The notes under the pieces were generated by a model, which was not told the origin of the DNA, did no database searches, and was given only the letters and a program-made list of their open reading frames with translations. Below, one piece after another: positions 56,341 through 64,000 of a stretch of DNA of 64,000 nt. Each line of letters starts with the position of its first letter. Position 1 is the stretch's first letter. Source of the stretch: Acinetobacter haemolyticus (GTDB lineage: Bacteria > Pseudomonadota > Gammaproteobacteria > Pseudomonadales > Moraxellaceae). Location: positions 62,001 through 126,000 of the forward strand of contig NZ_OVCN01000003.1 of the NCBI RefSeq assembly GCF_900406815.1, written 5' to 3'. The position numbers and the translations under genes were made by a program.

Positions 56341-57117
56341 CTACTGTTTGGGTTTCCACGGAATAAAAATAGAAGTCCGTTGTTGATAGTCGAGATAATT
56401 TTGCCCTCGATTTTTTAGGGCTTGTTGTTCACTAAAAGGAATGCCAGTGATGTAATATAAAAATAGCCACATCAATACAGGGTAAATCCACAGCAAATAC
56501 TGTCCTGCTGCTAGACCTATGATTGGATAAGCAAACCAATGTAACCATTCAAAAAAATAATTGGGATGACGTGAGTAACGCCATAAACCCTGATCCATTG
56601 TTTTGGCATGATTGTTAGGATTTTGCTTAAATCGGTACAGTTGTTGATCTGCAATCACTTCGCCACAAAATGCGATTAGTATGACTACACCAGCAATCCA
56701 TAAGTACCAACTTGTCGAATCACTCCATTGCGCTAGAGGTGTATTTAGTAAGATCACCATAGGAAACGAGAATAAAATTGCCAATCCCGCCTGAAACATA
56801 AAAAAAGCAAAAAAGCCCAAGTGCTGATATCTGCCCATCGCACGGCGCATATTGGCATAGCGACGATCTTCAACTTGTTCATCGAGATAACGTCTTAATA
56901 AATGTCCGGCTAAACGTAAAAACCAAATCGAACTCAGGATTCCAAGAAAACATCGAACCGCAAGTGGAGCATGATCTTGAATCAGGGCAGTTAATCCAAC
57001 GTTGAGTGCGATACAAAAACTCCATGCTGCATCAACTACTCCAGCACGAGAGTTCACACTTGCCCATAACCAGCAGCACAACATGATCGAGACATTTATC
57101 AGTAGTAGTGTCAACAT
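56341..57117 (-). CDS. DUF1295 membrane protein (steroid 5-alpha-reductase-like)
   Basis: A 258-residue integral membrane protein with about six helices. The C-terminal signature GLWRYSRHPNYFFEWLHWF is that of DUF1295 and of the isoprenylcysteine methyltransferase/steroid reductase superfamily. In this type of locus it is thought to act on a double bond or carbonyl of the lipid, with NADPH; no such activity is shown here. GAGG lies before the ATG. Lies between the two methyltransferase genes. Confidence 0.88.
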   Translation of the reverse strand: MLTLLLINVSIMLCCWLWASVNSRAGVVDAAWSFCIALNVGLTALIQDHAPLAVRCFLGILSSIWFLRLAGHLLRRYLDEQVEDRRYANMRRAMGRYQHLGFFAFFMFQAGLAILFSFPMVILLNTPLAQWSDSTSWYLWIAGVVILIAFCGEVIADQQLYRFKQNPNNHAKTMDQGLWRYSRHPNYFFEWLHWFAYPIIGLAAGQYLLWIYPVLMWLFLYYITGIPFSEQQALKNRGQNYLDYQQRTSIFIPWKPKQ

Positions 57118-57151
57118 GGGTCAACCTCAGGCATTCAATTCTAAAAATGAC

Positions 57152-58348
57152 CTAGTATGAATTTGCTTGAAAAAGCATATGTACATCACTGATCACGCCT
57201 TCTTTAAAGCCGCCTTCACAATAACAAAGATAGAAATCCCACATCCGTATAAAATTATCATCAAACCCTAAAGCCAAAACTTGCTCACGGGCTGCCAAAA
57301 AGCGTTCACGCCAATGGTGGATCGTTACAGCATAACTTTGTCCAATATCTTCGAGATGTTTCAGTGCCAGTTTTTGTTCGGAAGCTTTCTGAGTCAACAC
57401 ACTGATACAGGGAATAAAACTACCGGGGAAAATGTATCGTTTAATATAATCCACCGTGGTTAGGGCTTTTAAATAACGTGCGTCTTCAATGGTAATGGCT
57501 TGAATCAAAGCCAAACCATTTGGTTTTAATAATTGGCGGCATTGTTTGAGATAGGTTGATAAATATGCCTCACCCACTGCCTCGACCATTTCGATCGAAA
57601 CCAATTTATCGTATTTTCCTTCAAGCAAACGATAATCTTTGAGCTGAATATCCACACGGTGCGATAACCCAGCTGCTTCGATCCGTTGCTTTGCTTCTTG
57701 ATACTGGGCTTCAGAAATCGTAATCGTTGTGACTTTACAACCATAGTTTTGTGCCGCATATATGGCAAAGCCACCCCAGCCACTACCAATCTCAACCAAA
57801 TGATCCATGGGTTGTAATTTCAGCTTTTGACAGATCAATTCCTTTTTATAATCAGATGCTTGTTCCAAGCTCATCTGCTCATTTTGAAATACTGCACTGG
57901 AATACATCATAGAATCATCTAAGAATAATTTAAAAAAATCATTACTAAGATCATAATGCTCTGCAATATTTTTACGGCTTCCAGAAATTGAGTTATGACG
58001 CGTTTTATACCAAGCTTTCAGTAAAAACTGGCTGGCTTGAGAGATTACATTTTGATTGATTTTATCAAGCAAATGACGATTACGAGACAAAAGCTGGATC
58101 AAACCAACTAAATCTTCACAATGCCAATAGCCACGAATATAACCCTCAGCAGCGCCGAGTACACCGTTCTTTAAAATGAGATCGAACAATTGTTTGTCGT
58201 GAACATCGACCTCGACATGTAAATCAGCCTGTTCGCCCACGGTACCATTCCATAAACCACGAAATGTAATTTGACCATGGCGCAGCTTAAATAAGCTTTT
58301 AAGTACCCAAGGGAGCGAATCTTGTTCACCGAAAATGAGAGTTTTCAT
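57152..58348 (-). CDS. cyclopropane-fatty-acyl-phospholipid synthase family methyltransferase
   Basis: A 398-residue CFA synthase-type enzyme. Characteristic parts: AEGYIRGYWHCEDL, AEHYDLSNDFFKLFLDDSMM, the SAM motif VEIGSGWGGFAIYAA and the end FYLCYCEGGF. Where E. coli Cfa has FEHVG, this has VEAVG, a change common, as I recall, in DUF1365-associated members. CFA synthases add a methylene bridge across a double bond of a membrane phospholipid; members of this locus type may instead add a methyl branch. The start overlaps the DUF1365 gene by 23 bp. Confidence 0.9.
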   Translation of the reverse strand: MKTLIFGEQDSLPWVLKSLFKLRHGQITFRGLWNGTVGEQADLHVEVDVHDKQLFDLILKNGVLGAAEGYIRGYWHCEDLVGLIQLLSRNRHLLDKINQNVISQASQFLLKAWYKTRHNSISGSRKNIAEHYDLSNDFFKLFLDDSMMYSSAVFQNEQMSLEQASDYKKELICQKLKLQPMDHLVEIGSGWGGFAIYAAQNYGCKVTTITISEAQYQEAKQRIEAAGLSHRVDIQLKDYRLLEGKYDKLVSIEMVEAVGEAYLSTYLKQCRQLLKPNGLALIQAITIEDARYLKALTTVDYIKRYIFPGSFIPCISVLTQKASEQKLALKHLEDIGQSYAVTIHHWRERFLAAREQVLALGFDDNFIRMWDFYLCYCEGGFKEGVISDVHMLFQANSY

Positions 58349-59141
58349 AATGTTCTTTTCTATCCTTCTCTTTATTTGGGTGTCGATAAAATGGAACTTT
58401 TTTCTTCCATAAACGAAACGCTTGTAGATAAATTTGCGCTAACATTTTGAAAGGTTCAAAGACATGATAAATAGCATATCGACGTAGTTGTGAAGGCTGC
58501 GTGATGTCCGATAGGGTAAAGCGCATATTTGCATCAAATATCTTTTGTTGTTGTTGATAGAGCTGCATATAGATTACATGCTGCTGCATTGAAAAATGAA
58601 ATCGCCAGCGATAATCAAGCTGCATCGGCATGAAAGGTGAAACATGGAAAGATTTTTCAAAATCAAATTGATAACCTTGGAAGTCTGAACGCTGCTGAGC
58701 TTGTATTCTACAATCATGCACATACACCTTCCGTTCATTCCAAGGCGTATTGGTAATCTCACTTAAAATAAATAAAGGCCGTTGCTGTGCAGCGAAAATA
58801 AAATAGAACACGACTGAGTTAAAACGAAATCCTAAACTTCTTGGCAATGCCAGTATTCGAATATTCGTATGATTGGGTAATATGCTGTCAGTCTGTTGTA
58901 AAATGATCCGCTTAATTTTTTCTCGAATTGAACCTGATTGGTCGGTCAAAAAATCTTGAGGATATAAATTCAACAAACTCCAATGGCGGTCTGAGCATAG
59001 TCTGGATTGACTGAGTAAACTCGAGAGTTGCTCAGGATCAAACCAAAGATATTTGAGATCAGCTGAGAATTCGTGTGCTTTGGGTTGAAAACGCCGATGC
59101 CGTATCTGAGCGGAAGCGATGGCAAAAGAACTATTTAGCAT
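58326..59141 (-). CDS. DUF1365 protein
   Basis: A 271-residue cytoplasmic protein of the DUF1365 family. Hallmark segments are the opening ASAQIRHRRFQPKAHEF, NSVVFYFIF, and VSPFMPMQLDYRWRF, where the characteristic SPFM is kept. The family is found nearly always beside CFA synthase and COG2907 genes; its biochemical role is not established. The gene overlaps its neighbours on both sides (7 bp upstream, 23 bp downstream), indicating translational coupling. Confidence 0.9.
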   Translation of the reverse strand: MLNSSFAIASAQIRHRRFQPKAHEFSADLKYLWFDPEQLSSLLSQSRLCSDRHWSLLNLYPQDFLTDQSGSIREKIKRIILQQTDSILPNHTNIRILALPRSLGFRFNSVVFYFIFAAQQRPLFILSEITNTPWNERKVYVHDCRIQAQQRSDFQGYQFDFEKSFHVSPFMPMQLDYRWRFHFSMQQHVIYMQLYQQQQKIFDANMRFTLSDITQPSQLRRYAIYHVFEPFKMLAQIYLQAFRLWKKKVPFYRHPNKEKDRKEHYENSHFR

Positions 59142-60436
59142 AGCTCAACCCCTTGCCGCTCAGACACTGCAGACATCTGTTCAATCTGTGTCACGACACG
59201 CTCTGCACTTCTTGCACCATCTTCATGAAAACCCCATCCCCAATACGCGCCACAAAAAGAGCTACGATGCTGCCCATTGATTTCCAGCCAACGTTTTTGT
59301 GCATCAATCGCCTCAGCATTAAATACGGGATGTCGATAATGTCGTTCAATTAAAACTTTGTCTTGAGCAATGTTCAAATTGGGATTTAATGTTGCAAAGA
59401 TTTGAGTTTTACAGGATAAGTTCTGCAACTTATTCATCCAGTAACTAAAGCCGTAATGTAAGTGTTGCGATGATGACGATATTGTATTTTGATCTTGAGT
59501 AACATGAACATGCCAACTCGCCCACTGAGAACGACGCTTCGGCATGATGGATTGATCGTGGTGAACCACCATATGGTTATCTTGATAACCAAACTGCCCT
59601 AATACATTTTGCTCCAACTGCGTCGCGTCCGTTAATAGCGCCAAAGTATCATCCGCATGACTGGCAAAAATTACCCAATCGTACTGTTCTACACCTTGCT
59701 GAGTTGTCACACTCACCCGATCTAAGTGACGTGTCACAGCGTCGACTGCCATCGCTCGCCATCGGATATTTGGGCACGATTTTCGGATCGCCGCGATATA
59801 TGCAGATGAACCACCTTGCACCGTTTGCCATTGTGGGCGTTGCTTCAGCTGTAACATGCGATGATGCTGAAAGAAACTGACGACAAATTTATAGGGAATT
59901 TTCCCGACCTGATCGACTGGGCTCGACCACAATGCACCGCACATCGGATACAAGTGTTCATGTCTAAAAGCTTCTGAATATGCATGCCGATTTAAGTACT
60001 GATCAAGGGTCAATTGTGTATCGCAATCTGCAACCACCACTTCTTTGTTGTTGTCATAAAAACGAATCAAATCCCTTAACATTTGTAGAAAATCTTTTTT
60101 AAAAAAATTCTGCGGCTTAGCAAATAATGACCATTTTTTTGAAGGGTTATACTGCAAGCCTGTCACAAAGTTATTTACTGAAAAACTCATATCACTACTT
60201 TGCGACTTGACCCCTAACTCAGCAAGCATTTCACTAAACAAAGGATAGTTGTATTCATTGAATACGATAAAACCACTATCTACTGCAAGTGACTGACCTT
60301 CGAGATGAAAATGATGCGTATCTGTGTGGCCCCCAAAATAATCATTCTTTTCAAATATAGTGACTTGATGTCGTGGTGAAAGCTTCCATGCAGCATAGAG
60401 TCCAGAAATACCTGATCCAATAATTGCGATTTTCAT
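59135..60436 (-). CDS. COG2907-type FAD-dependent oxidoreductase
   Basis: A 433-residue flavoprotein of the amine-oxidase superfamily. The dinucleotide motif is IIGSGISGLYAAWKL with the acidic end of strand 2 (IFEKND) and FGGHTDTHHF. The C-terminal FAD loop is FCGAYWGWGFHEDGARSAERV. Relatives are encoded beside CFA/DUF1365 genes in many Proteobacteria and act on unsaturated fatty acyl chains in the furan-fatty-acid pathway of Rhodobacter, as far as I recall. It overlaps the desaturase gene by 4 bp (ATGA). Confidence 0.9.
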   Translation of the reverse strand: MKIAIIGSGISGLYAAWKLSPRHQVTIFEKNDYFGGHTDTHHFHLEGQSLAVDSGFIVFNEYNYPLFSEMLAELGVKSQSSDMSFSVNNFVTGLQYNPSKKWSLFAKPQNFFKKDFLQMLRDLIRFYDNNKEVVVADCDTQLTLDQYLNRHAYSEAFRHEHLYPMCGALWSSPVDQVGKIPYKFVVSFFQHHRMLQLKQRPQWQTVQGGSSAYIAAIRKSCPNIRWRAMAVDAVTRHLDRVSVTTQQGVEQYDWVIFASHADDTLALLTDATQLEQNVLGQFGYQDNHMVVHHDQSIMPKRRSQWASWHVHVTQDQNTISSSSQHLHYGFSYWMNKLQNLSCKTQIFATLNPNLNIAQDKVLIERHYRHPVFNAEAIDAQKRWLEINGQHRSSFCGAYWGWGFHEDGARSAERVVTQIEQMSAVSERQGVELC

Positions 60437-61419
60437 GAGGACTCCCCCTGTTCGACTTTCTGTTTATTGAGATTTATTTGTTGAGAATAAGATTTTCTTG
60501 CGTCATATACTCGTTGAGGAACAGGTTTCATCCCCCAAACCAATCCCATATAACTCATTATTTTTAATAAATAATAAGTAATATCGATTTGCCACCAGTA
60601 AAAACCTTGACGTACGCTACCTGCATAAAAATGATGATTGTTATGCCAGCCTTCACCTAAAGTAATAATTGATAAAATAAAGTTATTCCGACTGTTATCT
60701 GAAGTTTCAAAATCACGGCGACCATATAAATGGGCCATAGAATTAATGCACAAGGTGGCATGAGTTAATAACACGGTAGAAATCACAAATCCCCATACCA
60801 AGAGCTGTAACCCAGATGTTGCCAATTGTGGCTGTGCAACCGCTAACCATTCTCCAAGTCCATAAATGGACGCAGCCGTTAGCAGAACCACAGGTAAACT
60901 AAAGCGATCAAGCCAAATAAGTTCAGGATATTTAAGCCAATCTTTCACGACTTCTTTACGGATTGTAAAATTCTGCTCATTGAGAAACCATCCAATATGG
61001 CTGTACCAGAAGCCATATGTCGAAGAATGCGGGTCTTGTGCAGTATCAGTATAACGATGATGGTAACGGTGATGCGCTGCCCACCATAAAGGACCGCGCT
61101 GAGCACTCATTGTGCCAATCAAAATAAAGATAAACTGAACTATGCGGGAGGTTTGAAACGTCTTATGGGACAAATAGCGATGAAAAAAAGCAGTGATTGC
61201 AAACATGCGAATCAGGTAAAAAAACACCATAAAAATAACGGCAAACCAAGACACACCAACCCAAAACACCGCCAAACAAGCTACATGCAACAAGATAAAT
61301 GGCAAAATTCTAAACCATTGAATGTGAGTATCTTTCGCTGTATGTATAGAATCAACTTTTGTATTTAAATTGGCATTCGGTGACCAACTATCGATCCATA
61401 GCAGAAAAAATTTAAGCAT
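60433..61419 (-). CDS. membrane fatty acyl desaturase
   Basis: A 328-residue integral di-iron desaturase of the acyl-CoA/SCD type. The three histidine boxes are visible: HRYLSH, HHRYHH and HNNHH (within GEGWHNNHHF). Four hydrophobic spans fit the family. It inserts a cis double bond in a saturated acyl chain, giving the substrate the downstream CFA-type enzymes need. It is the first gene of the seven-gene operon. AGGA overlaps the ATCC...GGAT operator-like repeat just before the ATG. Confidence 0.93.
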   Translation of the reverse strand: MLKFFLLWIDSWSPNANLNTKVDSIHTAKDTHIQWFRILPFILLHVACLAVFWVGVSWFAVIFMVFFYLIRMFAITAFFHRYLSHKTFQTSRIVQFIFILIGTMSAQRGPLWWAAHHRYHHRYTDTAQDPHSSTYGFWYSHIGWFLNEQNFTIRKEVVKDWLKYPELIWLDRFSLPVVLLTAASIYGLGEWLAVAQPQLATSGLQLLVWGFVISTVLLTHATLCINSMAHLYGRRDFETSDNSRNNFILSIITLGEGWHNNHHFYAGSVRQGFYWWQIDITYYLLKIMSYMGLVWGMKPVPQRVYDARKSYSQQINLNKQKVEQGESS

Positions 61420-61422
61420 TTT

Positions 61423-61520
61423 GGCATCCTAGTTCGGATCATAAATATTCTTTTTATGATGTTAATAATACTGATATGAATTTTGCGTGAAGCCATTTCA
61501 CTGGATGCCGCACCGAACTA
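61423..61520. repeat. inverted GGCATCC/TAGTTCGG element before the desaturase
   Basis: GGCATCC-TAGTTCGG at 61423-61437 is matched by GGATGCC (61503-61509) and CCGAACTA (61513-61520), the complements of both parts with the two modules in the opposite relative order. The first copy covers the ribosome site of the desaturase gene; the second lies about 90 bp upstream. Confidence 0.6.
61476..61491 (-). promoter_or_regulatory. candidate response-regulator site before the desaturase operon
   Basis: On the minus strand TTCACGCAAAATTCAT: TTCAC and TTCAT 11 bp apart, in gene direction, 57-72 bp before the ATG. Confidence 0.48.
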
Positions 61521-61614
61521 AATTTTGGATTCATTTTATTTCATATTTTTAGCAAGTTATGAAGCACTTATACCTCATAACTCATCTAAAGAAAACGATT
61601 TAATGGATTGAAAT

Positions 61615-62163
61615 TTAGGGACTCTTATGTGAGGTTTTGACCAATTGACTTACGTCGTAACCGTATTGACGCGCTGTTTGGACGTAATCATTGTAGATCT
61701 GCTCATCAAGTGTAGGGGTTCTAGACAGAATCCAAAGATATTTCTGACTTGGTCCACCCACCAATGCCACCTGATAGTTTGGATCTACACGTAAAACCCA
61801 ATAATCACCTTTGGTAAATGGAACCCAACGTAAACCTTTTGGCAGGAAACTCACTTTTAATTTACTTTTGCCTTCATTTTGGGCATAAGCGACACCCTCT
61901 GCCTGATCAATTTGATTCTGTTTATTACGACAACGATTCACCACATTGACTGTATTGTCTGGATTTAATTTATACTCAGCAGTCGTATCACCCATGCAAT
62001 TGCGCTGGAAGAACATCGGGAAATGAGCAATTTCGTACCATTTTCCAGCATATTGTTGAATATCAATACGTTCCACAGCTTGATTTTTGGATACTTCTGA
62101 TTGAGCAAATGCAAAACTTGAAAACAGGGCTAAACAACTACTAAAAAATAATTTTTGATACAT
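61615..62163 (-). CDS. secreted lipocalin (Blc family)
   Basis: About 182 residues. An N-terminal signal peptide ends SSFAFAQSE, without the lipobox cysteine that E. coli Blc has, so it should be soluble in the periplasm. The lipocalin motif GKWYEIAHFPMFFQRNC and later AEYKLNPDNTVNVVNRC and WILSRTPTL fit the bacterial Blc group. These bind fatty acids and lysophospholipids. AGGTCT precedes the chosen ATG at 62163. It lies upstream of the desaturase with its own promoter region. Confidence 0.9.
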   Translation of the reverse strand: MYQKLFFSSCLALFSSFAFAQSEVSKNQAVERIDIQQYAGKWYEIAHFPMFFQRNCMGDTTAEYKLNPDNTVNVVNRCRNKQNQIDQAEGVAYAQNEGKSKLKVSFLPKGLRWVPFTKGDYWVLRVDPNYQVALVGGPSQKYLWILSRTPTLDEQIYNDYVQTARQYGYDVSQLVKTSHKSP

Positions 62164-62211
62164 AAGACCTATCCATTTGCTTTGAATAGCAATAAGCCTA
62201 ATCAATCCTAT

Positions 62212-62227
62212 GTGAACATTCTGTGAT
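62212..62227 (-). promoter_or_regulatory. candidate response-regulator site before the lipocalin
   Basis: On the minus strand ATCACAGAATGTTCAC: ATCAC and TTCAC 11 bp apart, 49-64 bp before the ATG at 62163. A further TTCAC lies directly upstream (62228-62232). Confidence 0.48.
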
Positions 62228-62382
62228 GTGAAATTTACGAGAAATCAAAATCTGTCGCAAAATGATTTAAGTCAGAGAATTATATCGACATTTATAAACG
62301 CTTAAGTCGTTTATTAGGGCTGTTTTTTAAAGATTCAGCCCGTATAGTGTTTATGTTTAAGTCAGAAAATAACAGTTAATCT

Positions 62383-62778
62383 ATGTTTACACTTTCGATT
62401 ACACCAAGATTTTATGAAACAGATGCTTTTGGCCATATCAACAATACTGTGATCACAGGTTGGTTTGAAACTGCACGCGAACCCATCTTCCGTCTTTTTA
62501 ACCCGAGTATGGTAATCAAAAATCTACCTTTGATTCTGGCGCGCGTTGAAGTCGATTTTGTTGCCCAAATCTATTACGGTGCTGATATCGAAATAAAAAC
62601 GTGGATTGAGCACATTGGAAATTCTTCTTTCATTGTCGCACATGAAGCGTGGCAAAATAATCAATGCGTTGCCCGCGGCAAAGCAGTACAAGTTTATTTT
62701 GATTTCATTACACAGAAATCAAGCCCGATTCCTGAGCCAGACCGTATACAGTTACAACAACATGTTATCTTGGTTTAA
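62383..62778 (+). CDS. hotdog-fold acyl-CoA thioesterase
   Basis: A 131-residue 4-hydroxybenzoyl-CoA thioesterase-type protein. The active-site segment ETDAFGHINNTVITGWFETARE carries the usual aspartate and asparagines, and VARGKAVQVYFD is a typical C-terminal strand. It hydrolyses an acyl-CoA, chain length unknown. Divergent from the lipocalin gene, so a link to the lipid locus is possible but unproven. Confidence 0.88.
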   Translation: MFTLSITPRFYETDAFGHINNTVITGWFETAREPIFRLFNPSMVIKNLPLILARVEVDFVAQIYYGADIEIKTWIEHIGNSSFIVAHEAWQNNQCVARGKAVQVYFDFITQKSSPIPEPDRIQLQQHVILV

Positions 62779-62885
62779 GTGGTCACATGTTGTTCACTCA
62801 TTTAACGTCATCTTTTAGGGATAAGACATTAAGAGCACGATGTTACTCATCTTGAAACGTGAATTATGATTTGAATCAGATTGAT

Positions 62886-63677
62886 CTATTCATCCGTATA
62901 GATGACAAAATTATCGCCACGACAAAAACTTGCTAAAGTTAAATTTAATTTTTTTGCCATCTCAATCGCCATACTGGTTGGGGCTGAAATCGTGGCCAGC
63001 AAAGCAATGTTGTATTGAGCGCATTTGCGAATCAACTCATAACTAGCGCGGCTGGTCATGACAACAAAGCCATCCGCAACATCTAGTTTTTGTTCTGCCA
63101 AATAACCTAATAATTTATCCAATGCATTGTGTCGACCTACATCTTCAAATAAAGCGATGATCTGACCTTTAACCACCCAAGCAGCAGCATGTGCCCCACC
63201 CGTCAGTTCACTGATCGTTTGTCGCACTTTTAGTTGCGCCATGGCATTGGGAATTTGACTTAACCAAGAGGAATTTAATTGGGTAGTGACACTCGGCAGA
63301 TCAAAATAGAATTGCTCAAGACTTTCAATGCCACATAATCCGCATCCAGTACGTCCCACCATCATACGCCGATGTTCTTTTAATGCCATAAAAGCTCGAG
63401 ATGAAATCGTCATTTCGACCTGCACACCCAGATCATTTTGACTGATTTCAACAGAATATAATTCATTTAAATGCTGTAAAATTCCTTCGGACAAGCTAAA
63501 GCCTTTGGCGAAAACCTCGATATCGGACGGTGTTGCCATCATCACTGCATGAGAAATTCCGTTATATATCAAAGCAACAGGATATTCCTGCACAATATAA
63601 TCTAGCTCATGTTCAGAAATATTTTGATGGATACGGTGCACTTGCACCGCTTCATAACCGCGTGTTTTGGTAGTCAA
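62886..63677 (-). CDS. fdhD: formate dehydrogenase accessory sulfurtransferase FdhD
   Basis: A 263-residue FdhD. The cysteine loop GRTGCGLCGIES carries the two sulfur-transferring cysteines. FSLSEGI, VGRHNALDKLLG and VMTSRASYELIRK are other family hallmarks. FdhD passes sulfur from IscS to the molybdenum cofactor of formate dehydrogenase-type enzymes. It follows directly (48 bp) after a YdeP-type oxidoreductase gene, a common pairing, and would mature that enzyme. Confidence 0.93.
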   Translation of the reverse strand: MTTKTRGYEAVQVHRIHQNISEHELDYIVQEYPVALIYNGISHAVMMATPSDIEVFAKGFSLSEGILQHLNELYSVEISQNDLGVQVEMTISSRAFMALKEHRRMMVGRTGCGLCGIESLEQFYFDLPSVTTQLNSSWLSQIPNAMAQLKVRQTISELTGGAHAAAWVVKGQIIALFEDVGRHNALDKLLGYLAEQKLDVADGFVVMTSRASYELIRKCAQYNIALLATISAPTSMAIEMAKKLNLTLASFCRGDNFVIYTDE

Positions 63678-63725
63678 CTATAACCTCTTTGATATTTCTC
63701 ATTCAAAAATTAAACATCGAATGAG

Positions 63726-64000
63726 TTATACCCCACTGACCCGCTGATTGGCATGCTCTGGATCAACTTCATCTGCCAAATTAAAATGTTCGGGTGCTTT
63801 TCCAGCATGAAGAATGACAGGAATACTCTTCGATGCAGGCGTCTTGGCATATTTATCATGGTTTCCTAATGCAACCAATGGATTAGTTTCAGGATAATAT
63901 GCAGCCAAGCTTCCGACGGGTATGTTATATGGCACGATACGGAAACTATGTACAATCCGTTTCACACCATCAGAGAATACACTTTCAATATCCACCCATT
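63726..64000 (-). CDS. FdhF/YdeP-family molybdopterin oxidoreductase, C-terminal part
   Basis: The gene runs off the window end; only the last 91 or so residues are present. RIVPYNIPVGSLAAYYPETNPLVAL and KTPASKSIPVIL fit the C-terminal molybdopterin-binding domain of the YdeP-type alpha subunit. Substrate unknown (formate-like). The fdhD gene just downstream supports the assignment. Confidence 0.82.
   Translation of the reverse strand, partial: WVDIESVFSDGVKRIVHSFRIVPYNIPVGSLAAYYPETNPLVALGNHDKYAKTPASKSIPVILHAGKAPEHFNLADEVDPEHANQRVSGV

Overview
The window is an AT-rich chromosomal segment from a gammaproteobacterium, almost certainly Acinetobacter. The aceI/aceR pair, the Acinetobacter-type long Crp/Vfr, the fused PxpB-PxpC protein and several proteins I associate only with this genus all point that way. 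The species cannot be fixed from the sequence alone. I saw no rRNA, tRNA, CRISPR array, transposase or phage gene. Genes are tightly packed, and most convergent gene ends are separated by good hairpin terminators.

Layout. 1-2541: end of the iron-sulfur cluster operon (hscB end, hscA, fdx). 2602-9157: membrane class III nucleotide cyclase, HIT protein, Mfd, and an Acr1-like short-chain dehydrogenase. 9436-14011: AceI biocide pump with its divergent regulator AceR, transaldolase, LeuE-type exporter and BenE-type transporter. 14056-21512: Kef-type antiporter, RDD protein, dienelactone hydrolase family protein, L-serine deaminase and PepN. 21929-27834: small proteins of unknown role, a DUF2147 pair, a zinc-ribbon protein next to thiM, an ABC-type ATPase and a DUF2520 protein. 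28042-30303: pyrB with its non-catalytic dihydroorotase partner. 31060-39858: RlmKL, ClpB behind a sigma-32-like promoter, a LytM peptidase, an OsmC protein, Crp/Vfr and an M48 lipoprotein. 39913-44016: a biotin-dependent carboxylase/5-oxoprolinase-like operon. 44101-45982: a late acyltransferase and a TIGR00027-type methyltransferase. 46244-52057: Baeyer-Villiger monooxygenase, SDR, two PF10118 proteins and a TetR regulator. 52132-62163: an unusual-fatty-acid locus with its own two-component system. 62383-64000: thioesterase, FdhD and the end of a YdeP-like molybdenum oxidoreductase.

The most interesting part is 52132-62163. A minus-strand operon encodes an acyl desaturase, a COG2907 FAD oxidoreductase, a DUF1365 protein, a CFA-synthase-type methyltransferase, a DUF1295 membrane reductase-like protein, a second methyltransferase of a different subtype (coclaurine N-methyltransferase-like) and, as last gene, a sensor histidine kinase. 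Facing it, a plus-strand operon encodes an NTF2-like lipoprotein, a secreted chalcone-isomerase-fold protein and the OmpR-type response regulator, whose gene overlaps the kinase gene tail to tail by 4 bp. A secreted lipocalin gene lies just upstream of the desaturase. The three promoters (lipoprotein, desaturase, lipocalin) each carry a TTCAC-like direct repeat with 11-bp periodicity, in the same orientation as the gene and 42-72 bp before the start codon. I read this as one regulon that makes a modified (methylated, cyclopropane or furan-type) acyl chain and handles it in the periplasm under envelope control. Chemistry and signal are not known from the sequence.

Other links within the window: the nucleotide cyclase (2602-4041) could supply the cAMP for Crp/Vfr (38172-38879), and the monooxygenase cluster has palindromic operator-like sites next to its TetR gene.
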